Shown here: in pieces, positions 6,988 through 17,445 of the stretch
Numbering within the stretch: position 1 is the stretch's first letter
Layout of the letters: every line of letters begins with the position of its first letter
Source: Streptomyces sp. SM11
GTDB taxonomy: Bacteria > Actinomycetota > Actinomycetes > Streptomycetales > Streptomycetaceae
Direction: 5' to 3'
Assembly: GCF_002910905.1 (NCBI RefSeq)
Contig: NZ_NEUE01000277.1
Span: 1 to 64,000 of the forward strand
DNA: 64,000 nt
Program-made: the position numbers and the translations under genes
Notes under the pieces: generated by a model
Database searches by the model: none
The model's input: the letters and a program-made list of their open reading frames with translations, nothing else
Told to the model about the DNA's origin: nothing

Positions 6988-9725
6988 ATGCCGCTGCTGG
7001 AGCCCGACCCGGAAGCCCTGCGCCCCGGAATGGCACGGGAACCCGCCCCCGACCGGGTCACCGACCGCAGCGCCGAGGGCACCCCGGAGCCGCTGCGCGG
7101 CGAGCTGACGGCGCTGCTCGGCGCGGACAAGGTGCTCTGGAAGATCTCCGACCTCGTGCGGTACGCCTCCGACGCCAGCCCCTACCGCTTCCTCCCCAAG
7201 GTCGTGCTGGTCCCCGAGGACCTCGACGACGTCTCCGCGATCCTGTCGTACGCCCACGGCAAGGGCCGTGACGTGGTCTTCCGGGCCGCTGGCACCAGTC
7301 TCAACGGCCAGGCGCAGGGCGAGGACATCCTCGTCGACGTACGCCGCCACTGGACCGGCGTCGAGGTGCTGGACGACGGGGCACGGGCCCGGATCCGGCC
7401 GGGGACGACGGTGCTGCGGGCCAACATCACCCTCGCCCGGCACGGCAGGCTGCGGGACTGATGGAGCTGAAGGCGGAGATCGAGGCGGACGGGGAGCTGG
7501 CCGCCCGGATCCGCGCCAAGTACACGATCAAGAACACCAACGGCTACCGTCTGGACGCCTTCCTCGACGGGGCGACGCCGGTGCGGATCCTGCGGGGGCT
7601 GATGGTCGGCTCCGAGGGGACGTTCGGCTTCATCTCCGAGGTCGTCTTCGACACCCTGCCACTGGACCGGCGGATCTCCAGCGCCCTGCTGCTCTTCTCC
7701 TCCCTCACCGCCGCAGCAGCCGCCGTGCCCCGGTTCAACGAGACGGGGGCCATCGCCGTGGAGCTGATGGACGGCAACACCCTGCGCGCCTCCGTCAGCG
7801 TGCCGGGCGTTCCGGCGGACTGGGCGGCCCTGCCCCGGACCACGACCGCGCTGCTGGTGGAGTTCAGGGCGGCCGACGAGGCGGGCCTGGAGGCGTTCGA
7901 ACGGTCGGCCGACGCCGTCGTCGCCGGTCTGGACCTCGTCCCGGCCGCTTCGGTGACCAACGCGTTCACCCGGGACGCCGGGACGATCGCCGGGTACTGG
8001 AAGGCCCGCAAGGCGTTCGTCACGGCGGTCGGCGGGTCCCGACCCTCGGGCACCACTCTGATCACGGAGGACTTCGCGGTGCCGCCCGCTCGGTTGGCGG
8101 ACGCCTGCGAGGCGCTGCTGGAACTCCAGTCGCGCCACGGTTTCGACGCCGCCGTGGCCGGTCATGCCGCGCACGGCAATCTGCACTTCCTGCTCGCGTT
8201 CGACGCGGGGAAACCGGCCGACGTCGAGCGGTACGACGCGTTCATGCAGGAGTTCTGCGCGCTGGTCGTGGACCGTTTCGACGGGTCGCTCAAGGCGGAG
8301 CACGCCACCGGACGCAATATCGCGCCGTTCCTGGAGCGCGAGTGGGGGCCGCGCGCCACCGAGCTGATGTGGCGGACGAAGCAGGTCATCGATCCCGCAG
8401 GGGTACTCGCTCCGCGCATCGTCCTGGACCGGGATCCGCAGGCCCATCTGCGAGGCCTGAAGACCATTCCGAAGGTGGAGGCGGTCGCCGACCCGTGCAT
8501 CGAGTGCGGCTTCTGCGAACCGGCCTGCCCCAGCCAGGATCTGACGACCACTCCGCGCCAGCGGATCGTGCTGCGCCGGGAGATGATGCGCCAGGCGGAC
8601 GGTTCGCCGGTGGAGACCGGCCTCCTGGACGCCTACGGGTACGACGCCGTGGACACCTGCGCCGGGGACTCCACCTGCAAGCTCGCCTGCCCGGTCGGCA
8701 TCGACACCGGGGCGATGATGAAGGGTTTCCGGCATCGCAGGCACACACCGCGCGAGGAACGGATCGCCGCGCTCACCGCGAAGAACTTCCGGGTGGTGGA
8801 GGCCTCGGCACGGCTCGCCGTGGCGGCGGCCGACACAGTCGGGACGCGAGTGGGCGACCGCCCGCTCCAGGCCGTGACAAGGCTCGCCCGCAAGGCCGTC
8901 CGTCCCGACCTCGTACCGGAGTGGCTGCCGCAGATCCCCGGCGCGGCGGCCCGGCGGCTGCCGCGCACCGACCGTGTCGGGGCGACCGCGGTCTACTACC
9001 CGGCCTGCGTCAACCGTATCTTCGCCGGGCCGGACAGCCGCCCGGGCCTTGCCCTGGCCGAGGCGGTCGTCACCGTGTCCGGGCGGGCCGGGAAGCCGGT
9101 GTGGATCCCCGAGGACGTCGCTGGGACGTGCTGCGCGACGATCTGGCACTCCAAGGGGTACGACGCGGGCAACAGGATTATGGCGAACCGCATCGTGGAG
9201 GCCGCCTGGGCCTGGACGGCGGGCGGCACGCTGCCCCTGGTCGTGGACGCGTCCTCGTGCACCCTCGGCATCGCCGAGGAGGTGGTGCCCTACCTCTCCG
9301 GGGACAACCGGGCGCTGCACAGCGAACTGACCGTCGTGGACTCGCTGGTGTGGGCGGCCGACGAACTGCTGCCGGAGCTGACGGTGTTCCGTACCGTCGG
9401 GTCGGCCGTCGTGCATCCGACCTGTTCGATGGAGCACCTGGGTGACGTGGGGCAGTTGCGCGCGCTGGCCGAGGCCTGCGCCGACGAGGTGGTGGTGCCG
9501 GACGGCGCGGGGTGCTGCGCTTTCGCGGGCGACCGGGGCATGCTGCACAAGGAGTTGACCGATTCGGCGACGGCCAAGGAGGCGGCCGAGGTCGGCCGCC
9601 TCCCCTACGACGCCTATCTGTCGGCGAACCGGATGTGCGAGATCGGCATGGAACGCGCCACCGGACACCCCTATCGTTCGACACTGATCGAGCTGGAGCA
9701 CGCCACCCGGCCAACCGTCCGCTGA
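6988..9725 (+). pseudogene. broken FAD/Fe-S D-lactate dehydrogenase-type oxidoreductase
   Basis: This is the remnant of a GlcD-GlcF-type fusion (FAD-binding oxidase plus Fe-S/Cys-rich domain, normally about 940 aa) that oxidises D-2-hydroxyacids. The first frame (start ATG 6988, GAGGAG ribosome site) carries the start of the FAD_binding_4 domain, FRAAGTSLNGQAQGEDILVD, and stops at 7461 after LARHGRLRD. The second frame resumes at 7461 with IKNTNGYRLDAFLDG and continues through both Fe-S motifs (CIECGFCEPACP, CKLACP) and the Cys-rich GTCCAT and GAGCCAF motifs to 9725. Homologues recalled from memory have about 70-80 residues between these parts, including the FAD-contacting Gly-rich segment. 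An out-of-frame internal deletion near 7446-7460 is therefore inferred, and activity is very unlikely. Confidence 0.85.
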
Positions 9726-9805
9726 GCCTCTGGCGGCAGGCGCGAACACTCCGGCCGCCCTCCCGGCGAGCACCTGGAAGAGGGTGCACAACTGAGCGTT
9801 CCGAG

Positions 9806-9835
9806 GCCCCGATTGGTTGAACCAGCCGGGGCTTT
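9806..9835 (+). terminator. intrinsic terminator after the broken dehydrogenase gene
   Basis: GCCCCG (9806-9811) pairs with CGGGGC (9827-9832), with an inner GGT/ACC stem, followed by TTT. The remaining 9836-10011 holds the leader of the next gene, with GAGTCCAAAT-like repeats of unknown role. Confidence 0.6.
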
Positions 9836-10011
9836 CGCGCGCCGTGAGGAAAGTCCAAGGTTTGAGGACGAGAGTCCAAATACCTCCCTTGCGCACCATC
9901 AGCCTCACCCTCCAGGGTCCTTACCGAGACCCGGTCCCCGCGCTCGCCATCCGTACGGTGACCGAACGCGCTCGCGCACCGTCTGAACCCCCAACCGCAC
10001 CTGGAGGCTCG

Positions 10012-11434
10012 ATGAACGACGACGCCCGGCCCGCACCGGAACCGCAGGACATACCCCCGCACACCGGCGCGGCCGACGAGGCGGCGCGGCAGGATCCCAG
10101 CCGCCGTTCGGTGCTGTGGACCACGGCGGGAGCGGCCGGTGCCGGACTCGGCCTCGGCGCACTGGGCGGGGGGACCGCATCGGCTGCCGGGGCGACCGTC
10201 CCGGCAGCCGTCACCGCCGCGGAAGCGGCCGCCGCCGCTCCTGCCCGGCAGGGCCGCACCATGGCGGGCGTCCGCTTCGAGGGGCGCTCCACGGTCCGGG
10301 TCGGCATCGTGGGCCTCGGCAACCGGGGCAACAGCATGATCGACCTCTTCCTCGCCGTCCCGGGCGTCCGGGTGAAGGCGGTCTGCGACCCGGTCCGGGA
10401 CAAGGCGGAGAAGGCCGCCGCGAAGGTGACGGCCGCCGGTCAGCCCGCCCCCACCGTCTACGCCAAGGACGAGGACGACTACGAGAACCTCTGCCGGCGC
10501 GGCGACATCGACTTCGTCTATGTGGCGACGCCCTGGGAGCTGCACTTCCCGATGGCGAAGGCGGCGATGCTGAACGGGAAGCACGTCGGCGTGGAGTGCC
10601 CGATCGCCATGCGGCTGGAAGAGCTCTGGCAGCTGGTGGGCCTCTCCGAGCGGACCCGACGGCACTGCATGCAGCTGGAGAACTGCTGCTACGGCAAGAA
10701 CGAGATGCGGGTGCTGCGCATGGCGCACGCGGGTCTCTTCGGCGACCTGCTGCACGGGGCGGGGGCCTACAACCACGACCTGCGCGGGCTGATGTTCGAC
10801 CCCGACTACTACGAGGGGCCCGTGGCGGCGGCTGTGGCACACCCGGCTGCGCGGTGACCTCTACCCCAACCACGGGTTCGGCCCGGTCGCCAACTACATG
10901 GACGTCAACCGGGGCGACCGGGCCGTGAGCATCACGAGCATCGGCACGCCGGCCCTGGGGCTCGCCGCGTACCGCAAGGAGCACATGCCGCCCGGCGACC
11001 CCAGCTGGAAGGAGTCGTACATCGGGGCCGACCGGACGATCAGCCTCGTGCAGACGGCCAAGGGCCGGGTGATCCGGCTGGAGCACGATGTGTCGAGCCC
11101 GCACCCGTACTCCCGTACCAACAGCCTCGGCGGTACGCGGGGGGGGTGTTCGAGGACTATCCGGAGCGGATCTACCTGGGGCTGTGGAAGGAGCACGCGA
11201 ACCCGCCGGGCGGCCACGGCGGCATGGACTACATGATGGTCTTCCGGCTGATGCAGTGCATGCGGCCTGGTCCCCGACTTCGACGTGTACGACGCGGCGA
11301 CCTGGACGGCTCCGGTGCCGCTGAGCCATCTCTCCGTCAAGGCCAAGGGAGCGCCGCTGCCGATCCCGGACTTCACCCGGGGCGAGTGGAGGAAGGCCCG
11401 GTCCGGCATGGACTCCGAGAAGCCCGCGGAGTGA
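10012..11434 (+). pseudogene. frameshifted Gfo/Idh/MocA protein of the GH109 type
   Basis: The sequence describes a secreted NAD-dependent GH109-like glycosidase (alpha-N-acetylgalactosaminidase family) with a twin-arginine signal ([17 protein letters not shown]) and a Rossmann motif GIVGLGNRG. It is split over several frames. ATG 10012 has a GGAGG site. Frame one runs to FDPDYYEGP; an extra G near 10821 ends it at 10857. Frame two carries [20 protein letters not shown] through SLGGTRG. A run of eight G at 11139-11146 (six expected) moves to frame three, [21 protein letters not shown] third shift near 11266-11272 restores [13 protein letters not shown] to the stop at 11434. Two shifts lie in G runs, so sequencing error remains possible for those; the third does not. 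Confidence 0.85.
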
Positions 11435-11441
11435 CGCCCCC

Positions 11442-11472
11442 GGGGTCCCGGGCCGACCGGGCGCGGGACCCC
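11442..11472 (+). terminator. hairpin after the GH109 pseudogene
   Basis: GGGGTCCCG (11442-11450) pairs perfectly with CGGGACCCC (11464-11472) around a 13-nt loop, eight bases after the stop. There is no T-tract. Confidence 0.5.
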
Positions 11473-11593
11473 GCAGGGCAGCGGATCGGGCCGGAAAACC
11501 GGTTGCCCCGGACCGGGACGAACAGGGAACCTTGCACGTCACCCCGTTCTTCGAGGTCCTTTCGGATCTCCGTTTCACAAGCCCTGGGACCTC

Positions 11594-13444
11594 ATGCAGA
11601 TTCGCGACCTTCCGTATTCGGATCCCGGCGACCCCGATGTCCGTTCAGGCCCACGATTCCTGTACTGGCTCGGGCGCAACCAGCTCGCGGGACAGCTGAA
11701 GTCCCTCTCCTGGGGGCTGCTGCACCAGCTGGGCATAGCCGGTCTCCCGGTCACCGTGGGTCTCGCCGTGCAGGCCGTCATCGACCGCTCCGGGGCGCGG
11801 CTCGCCCTGGCCGGTGGCCTCATCGTGGCCCTCGGAATCCTGATCGCCGTCGGCGACACCATGCTCCACCGGACCGCCGTGACCAACTGGATCACCGCCG
11901 CCGCCCGGGTCCAGCAGCTGCTCGCCCGGAAGACCGCCGAGCTGGGCTCGGCGCTGACGCGGCGGGTCGCGGCCGGTGAGGTCGTCGCCGTGTCGACCGG
12001 CGACGTGGAGAAGATCGGCTGGTTCGTCGAGGCGCTCTCCCGCTTCGCGGCGGCCGCCATCGCCCTCGTGGTGATCTGCGTGGGGCTGGCCTTCTACCTC
12101 CCGTCCCTCGGTGTGATGGTGGCGCTCGCCATGCCGGTGCTCGCCCTGGCCGTGCTGCCGTTGCTGCCGCGCGCCACCCGGCGCGCCGACGAGCAGCGCG
12201 AGAAGGCCGGGAAGGCCACCGAGCTGGCCTCGGACACGGTCGCCGGGCTGCGCGTGCTGCGCGGCATCGGCGGCGAGCAGCTGTTCCTCGGCCGCTACCG
12301 GCGCGCCTCCCAGGAGGTACGCGGGGCAGCCGTGCGCAGCGCCAGGATGTGGGCGCTGATCTCGGCGGTGCAGGTGCTGCTGCCGGGGATCCTGCTGATC
12401 TCCCTGGTCTGGTACGGGGCGACGCTGGCCCGGGACGGCCACATCGACGTCGGCCAGCTCGTCACCGTCTACAGCGCCGCCACCCTGATGCTGTTCCCTC
12501 TCCGTCACTTCGAGGAGATCGCGATGGCCTACTCCTTCTCGCGGCCCTCCGCCCAGCGTGCGGTGCGGGTGCTGTCGCTGCGCCGCAGTTCGCGGGAGGC
12601 CACCGTCGAGGGTGTGACGCCCTCGGGCGATCTGTACGACCCGGCGACCGGTCTGATGGCCCCCCGCGGGCAGTTCACCGCCATCGTCTGCGGCGATCCG
12701 GACGAGGCGGGCCTGCTGGCCGAACGGCTCGGCGGGCACGCGGAGACCGGCGAGGAGGACGGCGAGAAGGCTTCGGCGAAGGTGCCGTCGGTCCTGCTCG
12801 GCGCGGTCGCCCTGGACGAGATCCCGCTGGACGCCGCACGGGCCGCGGTGCTGGTTCAGGACAAGGACCCGGTGCTGCTGTCCGGCACGCTCCAGGAGCT
12901 GCTGGACATACCGTCCTCGGGCCTGGTCACCGCCGAGGCGGCGTTGGAGGCGGCCCAGTGCGGCGATGTGCTGAGCGCCCTGGCACAGGCCTCCCCCGAC
13001 AAGGACGGGGACCCGATGCGGACCCGGATCACCGAGCGCGGCCGGTCCCTGTCCGGCGGCCAGCGCCAGCGCCTCGCGCTGGCCCGGTCGCTGGTCACCG
13101 ACCCGGAGGCGCTGGTGCTCGACGAGCCGACCTCGGCGGTCGACTCGCACACCGAGGCGCGGGTCGCCGCCGGGATCGCGAAGCTGCGCCGGGGCCGCAC
13201 GACGGTGGCGTTCGCCTCGTCGCCGCTGCTGCTCGACGCCGCCGACCGGGTGGTCCTCGTCCACGCGGGCACCGTGGTCGCCGTGGGGGACCACCGCGAC
13301 CTGCTGCGCACCGAACCGCGCTACCGGGCGGTCGTCACCCGGGAGACCGACGACGAGGCGGCGGTGTCCGCACCGGACACCGTGACGGACATCGAGGCCG
13401 TCCCCGCCATGAAGAGCATCCAGAAAATCGAGGAGAGGGCATGA
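11594..13444 (+). CDS. ABC exporter half 1, degenerate P-loop but intact signature motif
   Basis: This 616-aa ABC protein has an N-terminal membrane domain (about 30-310, six predicted segments) and a C-terminal ATPase domain. The ATPase is half-dead. The Walker A position reads CGDPDEAG (367-373) in place of GxxGxGKS, and the H-loop His is replaced (FASSPLLL). The Q-loop (LVQDKD), signature LSGGQ (486-490) and Walker B LVLDE (507-511) remain. It overlaps the next gene by ATGA, so the two halves are translationally coupled and almost certainly form a heterodimer. In this half the composite site supplies the working signature motif. The substrate is unknown; no peptide or siderophore genes lie nearby. 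ATG 11594 has only a weak ribosome site. Confidence 0.9.
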   Translation: MQIRDLPYSDPGDPDVRSGPRFLYWLGRNQLAGQLKSLSWGLLHQLGIAGLPVTVGLAVQAVIDRSGARLALAGGLIVALGILIAVGDTMLHRTAVTNWITAAARVQQLLARKTAELGSALTRRVAAGEVVAVSTGDVEKIGWFVEALSRFAAAAIALVVICVGLAFYLPSLGVMVALAMPVLALAVLPLLPRATRRADEQREKAGKATELASDTVAGLRVLRGIGGEQLFLGRYRRASQEVRGAAVRSARMWALISAVQVLLPGILLISLVWYGATLARDGHIDVGQLVTVYSAATLMLFPLRHFEEIAMAYSFSRPSAQRAVRVLSLRRSSREATVEGVTPSGDLYDPATGLMAPRGQFTAIVCGDPDEAGLLAERLGGHAETGEEDGEKASAKVPSVLLGAVALDEIPLDAARAAVLVQDKDPVLLSGTLQELLDIPSSGLVTAEAALEAAQCGDVLSALAQASPDKDGDPMRTRITERGRSLSGGQRQRLALARSLVTDPEALVLDEPTSAVDSHTEARVAAGIAKLRRGRTTVAFASSPLLLDAADRVVLVHAGTVVAVGDHRDLLRTEPRYRAVVTRETDDEAAVSAPDTVTDIEAVPAMKSIQKIEERA

Positions 13445-15222
13445 TCGGCGTCGCACCCCCGGCGTACGACCCCGCGGCCCCGGAGTCGGCGACGACGCTG
13501 CCCGTGGGCACGCCGACGACCGTGCGGAGCTACGTACGGAGTCTGCTCCGCCGGCACCGCAGGGCGTTCGTCATCCTGATCGCGGTCAACGCGGTGGCGG
13601 TGATCGCCTCGATCACCGGGCCGTATCTGTTGGGCGGGCTGGTCGAGGACCTGTCCAACGGCGTCACCGACCTGCACCTGGAGCGCACCGCCGCGATCTT
13701 CGCGGTCGCGCTGGTCGTCCAGACCGTGTTCACCCGCAGCATGCGGCTGCGCGGGGCGATGCTGGGCGAGGAGATGCTCGCGGACCTGCGTGAGGACTTC
13801 CTCGTACGGTCCGTCGGGCTGCCGCCCGGGGTTCTGGAGCGGGCCGGGACGGGCGATCTGCTGTCCCGGATCACCACGGACATCGACCGGCTGGCGAACG
13901 CGATGCGGGAAGCCGTGCCGCAGTTGGCGATCGGCGTCGTGTGGGCCGGGCTGCTGCTCGGCGCGATGACGGTGACCGCTCCCCCGCTGGCCCTGGCCGT
14001 GCTGGTCGCGCTGCCGGTGCTGATCGTGGGCTGCCGCTGGTACTTCCGCCGGGCCCCATCGGCGTACCGCTCGGAGGCCGCCGGCTACGCCGCCGTCGCC
14101 GCGATGCTCGCGGAGACCGTGGACGCCGGGCGGACCGTGGAGGCGCACCGCCTCGGCGGCCGCCGGGTGGCGCTGTCGGACCGGCGGATCACTCAGTGGA
14201 CGGCCTGGGAGCGGTACACGCTGTTCCTGCGCTCGGTGCTGTTCCCCGTGATCAACGCGACGTACGTGACGATCCTCGGCGCGGTCCTGCTGCTCGGCGG
14301 CTGGTTCGTGCTGGAGGGCTGGATCACGGTCGGGCAGCTGACGACGGGGGCGCTGCTGGCCCAGATGATGGTCGATCCGATCGGTCTGATCCTGCGCTGG
14401 TACGACGAGCTCCAGGTCGCCCAGGTGTCGCTGGCCCGGCTGGTCGGCGTCCGGGAGATCGAGCCGGACGCGGGCGACGCCGGGGTCGGTCCGGACGGCC
14501 GGGACGTGCGGGCGGACGAGGTCCGCTTCGGGTACCGGGAGGGCGTCGACGTCCTGCACAAGGTGTCGCTCGACGTGGCTCCGGGCACCCGGATCGCTCT
14601 CGTCGGACCCTCCGGCGCGGGCAAGTCGACGCTGGGCCGCCTGCTGGCGGGGATCTACGCGCCGCGCACCGGTGAGGTGACGCTCGGCGGGGCGGAGCTG
14701 TCGCGGATGACGGCGGAACGGGTCCGCGAGCATGTGGCCCTGGTCAACCAGGAGCACCACGTCTTCGTGGGTTCGCTCCGGGACAACCTGCTGCTGGCCC
14801 GCGACGGGGCGAAGGACCCGGAGCTGTGGGCGTCGCTGGCCGCGGTCGACGCGGACGGCTGGGCGATGGCCCTGGAGGAGGGGCTGGACACGGAGGTCGG
14901 CTCGGGCGGGTTCGCGCTGACCCCGGCGCAGGCCCAGCAGATCGCGCTGGCCCGTCTCGTGCTGGCCGATCCGCACACGCTGGTGCTGGACGAGGCGACC
15001 TCGCTGCTGGACCCGCGAGCCGCCCGCCACCTGGAGCGTTCACTGGCCCGGGTGCTGGAGGGCCGCACGGTCGTGGCCATCGCGCACCGGCTGCACACCG
15101 CGCACGACGCGGATGTGATCGCGGTCGTGGAGGACGGCCGGATCAGCGAGCTGGGCAGCCATGACGAGCTGGTGGCGGCGGACGGCGCGTACGCGTCCCT
15201 GTGGCGGTCCTGGCACGGGTGA
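13441..15222 (+). CDS. ABC exporter half 2, intact P-loop but degenerate signature motif
   Basis: This is the partner of the preceding half-transporter: 593 aa, with a membrane domain (about 40-330) followed by an ATPase domain. It has canonical Walker A GPSGAGKS (389-396), Q-loop LVNQEH, Walker B LVLDE (514-518) and H-loop AIAHRL (547-551). The signature motif is degraded to LTPAQ (493-497). Half 1 lost Walker A and kept LSGGQ, so the heterodimer should have one complete ATP site (Walker A here, signature from half 1) and one dead site, as in TM287/288 or TAP-type exporters. The start ATG 13441 overlaps the upstream stop in ATGA. A hairpin terminator follows. Confidence 0.92.
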   Translation: MIGVAPPAYDPAAPESATTLPVGTPTTVRSYVRSLLRRHRRAFVILIAVNAVAVIASITGPYLLGGLVEDLSNGVTDLHLERTAAIFAVALVVQTVFTRSMRLRGAMLGEEMLADLREDFLVRSVGLPPGVLERAGTGDLLSRITTDIDRLANAMREAVPQLAIGVVWAGLLLGAMTVTAPPLALAVLVALPVLIVGCRWYFRRAPSAYRSEAAGYAAVAAMLAETVDAGRTVEAHRLGGRRVALSDRRITQWTAWERYTLFLRSVLFPVINATYVTILGAVLLLGGWFVLEGWITVGQLTTGALLAQMMVDPIGLILRWYDELQVAQVSLARLVGVREIEPDAGDAGVGPDGRDVRADEVRFGYREGVDVLHKVSLDVAPGTRIALVGPSGAGKSTLGRLLAGIYAPRTGEVTLGGAELSRMTAERVREHVALVNQEHHVFVGSLRDNLLLARDGAKDPELWASLAAVDADGWAMALEEGLDTEVGSGGFALTPAQAQQIALARLVLADPHTLVLDEATSLLDPRAARHLERSLARVLEGRTVVAIAHRLHTAHDADVIAVVEDGRISELGSHDELVAADGAYASLWRSWHG

Positions 15223-15224
15223 GA

Positions 15225-15265
15225 CACCCGAGAGACGGCCCGGGGATCACCCGGCCGTTCGGGTG
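15225..15265. terminator. two-stem hairpin between converging genes
   Basis: CACCCG/CGGGTG (15225-15230, 15260-15265) encloses ACGGCC/GGCCGT (15235-15240, 15253-15258). It lies between the ABC operon and the converging spermidine-synthase-like gene and overlaps the latter's stop codon. Confidence 0.55.
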
Positions 15266-16803
15266 CGGTCGGGCTGGAGGAGCTGGTCGACGGGCGCGTG
15301 GTCGTCGGTGAGCACCCGGGCGTTCCCGGTCCAGGTGGCGAGGTCGTCGCCGGTGCTGATCTTCCAGCCGACGTCCCGGGCGTCCAGGGCTTCCTGGATC
15401 GCGGGGGCGTCGACCGGCCGGCCGCCGGCGACCACCACCACATTGCCGCCCGTGGTGGACGCGGTCGGATCCAGCCCGATGTCCCCGGGCTTCCCGAGAA
15501 GCGCGACGTGCTCGAAGGTCGCGGCGAGGGTGGCGACCTCGGCGCGGGCGAAGGCCAGCTCGCCGTGGTCGATGAGGTTGGCGACGTACAGGCCGTCCTC
15601 GTCGAGCGCCCGGCGTACGTCGCCCAGGGCCTGTGACGTCGTGAGGTGCCACGGCACGCTGACGCCCCCGAAGGCGTCGCCGACGACCAGGTCGTGGCTG
15701 CCCGCCGCCAGCCTGCGCAGGCCCAGTCGGCCGTCCTCCACGCGTACGTCGATACCGGTGGACGCCCCCAGGCCGAACCGGTCGCGGTCGAGGCGCACGA
15801 CTCCGCCGTCGATCTCGGAGACGAGGCTGCGGGTTCCGGGGCGTGCGGCCGCGAGGTAGCGGGGGAGCGTGAGGCCGCCGCCCCCGATGTGGTGGGCGGT
15901 CAGCGGCTCGCCCTCGGGGAAGGCGGTGTCGACCACCGAGGCGATGGCGCGCACGTAGGCGAACTTCAGATGCGCCGGGTCCTCGACGTCGACGTAGGAG
16001 TGGCTCAGGCCGTCCAGGACAAGGGTGCGGCCGTTTTCCCGGTCGGGGTCCGCGACGACCTGCGCGCAGTGGTAGCGGGTCTCCGCGTCGCAGCCGCCGG
16101 GGGCGAACGCGGTGGCGAGGGAGCCCGCGACGACGGTGGCGAGCGCGACGGCCGAGGCGCGCCGCCAGCGCCGGGCCCGCCGTCCGACCAGGGCGGCCCC
16201 GAGCACCAGCAGCGTTCCGAGGCCGATCAGGATGGTGCTGACGGGCAGCCGCGAGACCAGGACGAATCCGGTGAGGACGGTGCCGACGATGGCGCCGAAG
16301 GTGCCCACGCCCGACAGCCGCCCGACGACCGTCCCGGTCTCGGCGAGGCTGGTGAGCCGCAGCTTCGTCACGAACGGGGTCACCGCGGAGAGCAGCGCGC
16401 CGGGTACCAGGAGCGTCGCCGACGCGACCAGCAGGAGCAGCGCCGGCGACCACTCCGCGGTGGTGCGCAGCAGCAGCGGGGTGAGCGCGACGACCACGCC
16501 CGACACCCCGAGCGCCGGGCCGATGAGCCGGTACGGATCGACCTGGTCCGCGATGCGTCCGCCCAGCCAGGAGCCCAGCGCGATGGCGGTGAGGGCGATG
16601 CCGATCACCATCGTGCTGGTTTCCAGGGTGAGGCCGAGGTACGGGGCCAGGAGCCGCAGGGCGACGATCTCGACCACCAGGACCGCGGCCGACGATCCGA
16701 ACACGAGGACCGCGGCGGCACGGGGTCCCAGGCCCCGGTCGCGGGGAGGGCCGTCGCCCTCGGGAGAGTCGTCGGCCACGGGCGAGGGGGGCGATGTGGT
16801 CAC
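15247..16803 (-). CDS. spermidine synthase-like protein with N-terminal membrane domain
   Basis: This 518-aa protein joins a hydrophobic N-terminal part (about eight predicted membrane segments between 25 and 250) to a C-terminal spermidine-synthase-like methyltransferase fold. In the latter, HHIGGGGLTLPRYL is the S-adenosyl ligand-binding loop, VSEIDGGVV holds the acidic strand-2 end, and HDLVVGDAFGG corresponds to the catalytic region. Actinobacterial proteins of this architecture are usually annotated as fused MFS/spermidine synthase; whether they make polyamines is not established. GTG 16803 is chosen for the GAGGA site seven bases upstream and the hydrophilic TTSPPSP start. It is a single gene, divergent from ndh. 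Confidence 0.85.
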   Translation of the reverse strand: MTTSPPSPVADDSPEGDGPPRDRGLGPRAAAVLVFGSSAAVLVVEIVALRLLAPYLGLTLETSTMVIGIALTAIALGSWLGGRIADQVDPYRLIGPALGVSGVVVALTPLLLRTTAEWSPALLLLVASATLLVPGALLSAVTPFVTKLRLTSLAETGTVVGRLSGVGTFGAIVGTVLTGFVLVSRLPVSTILIGLGTLLVLGAALVGRRARRWRRASAVALATVVAGSLATAFAPGGCDAETRYHCAQVVADPDRENGRTLVLDGLSHSYVDVEDPAHLKFAYVRAIASVVDTAFPEGEPLTAHHIGGGGLTLPRYLAAARPGTRSLVSEIDGGVVRLDRDRFGLGASTGIDVRVEDGRLGLRRLAAGSHDLVVGDAFGGVSVPWHLTTSQALGDVRRALDEDGLYVANLIDHGELAFARAEVATLAATFEHVALLGKPGDIGLDPTASTTGGNVVVVAGGRPVDAPAIQEALDARDVGWKISTGDDLATWTGNARVLTDDHAPVDQLLQPDRTRTAG

Positions 16804-17445
16804 CGCAGCATCCTCGCACGGGGCGGCGGCCGAACTCCCGCTGTTCCGAAGGGGGTAGGGGCGGGAACACCGGGTCCCGCACCCCGGGGACAAGGGACTC
16901 CGGAAAGCGCGGTACGTCCTGGCCCCGCCCGGTGAGCCGATGAGCCGGTGCGCAGCGACGAAGAGAGCGTGACCGGGGGCCGGGGCGCTTTCCGGTTGCC
17001 GTGGTTCCTTGGGAGGACCCGGCCCGGCGAGCCGGGTCCCTCGACCGGGTGACCGGGGGCCTCGCCGCCCACGGGCCGGCAGGGGGGGACGGGCCCCGCA
17101 CGGTGCGCCTGCTTCCCGGGGCGGTGCTGGCGCGGCTGACCGTCGCGGGGTGGACGCCCGTGTGGTTCAAGGCGGTTCCGCCCGGCACCGGGGGCCCTGC
17201 GGCCGCGAGGTGCCGCCCGGGCTGCGGGACGCCTGTCCGGAGCCGTGGACCGGCGGGGGCGCCACGGCGGCCCGCCTGCGCCGTGCGGTGCGCCCGGCAT
17301 GGCGGCTCGCGCCGCGGAGCGGGCCCCCGTTCACCCCTATCAGGAGGCGGATGCCGGGGAGTCCGGTTAAGGATGAGGGGTGAATCACCCGGTTAACGGG
17401 GCAGGCGAGCGCAGAACCACGCAAGCCCGAGAAGGGACGCAGACC
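16804..17445. promoter_or_regulatory. 642-bp divergent intergenic region with palindrome upstream of ndh
   Basis: No conserved gene was seen here. Near the ndh side is a perfect palindrome, GGGTGA-A-TCACCC (17378-17390), flanked by direct repeats of CCGGTTAA at 17363-17370 and 17389-17396. This resembles an operator close to the ndh promoter. It does not match the Rex consensus TGTGAAC-N3-TTCACA as I remember it. The rest is G/C-rich with several weak hairpins. Confidence 0.4.

Noticed and set aside
7182-9908. 908-aa open frame on the minus strand across the dehydrogenase pseudogene
   Set aside because: It runs antisense to clear Fe-S and FAD motifs, is His/Arg/Gly-rich with no recognisable motif, and is an effect of GC-rich codon use.
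12856-13311. A complete Walker A in ABC half 1 hidden by a frameshift
   Set aside because: The reading frame is continuous, and CGDPDEAG sits exactly where the P-loop belongs, with good sequence on both sides, so true divergence is the better reading.
11645-15030. Two long minus-strand frames opposite the heterodimeric ABC pair
   Set aside because: Shadows of the coupled plus-strand genes; rich in Gln/Arg/His/Pro with no domain.
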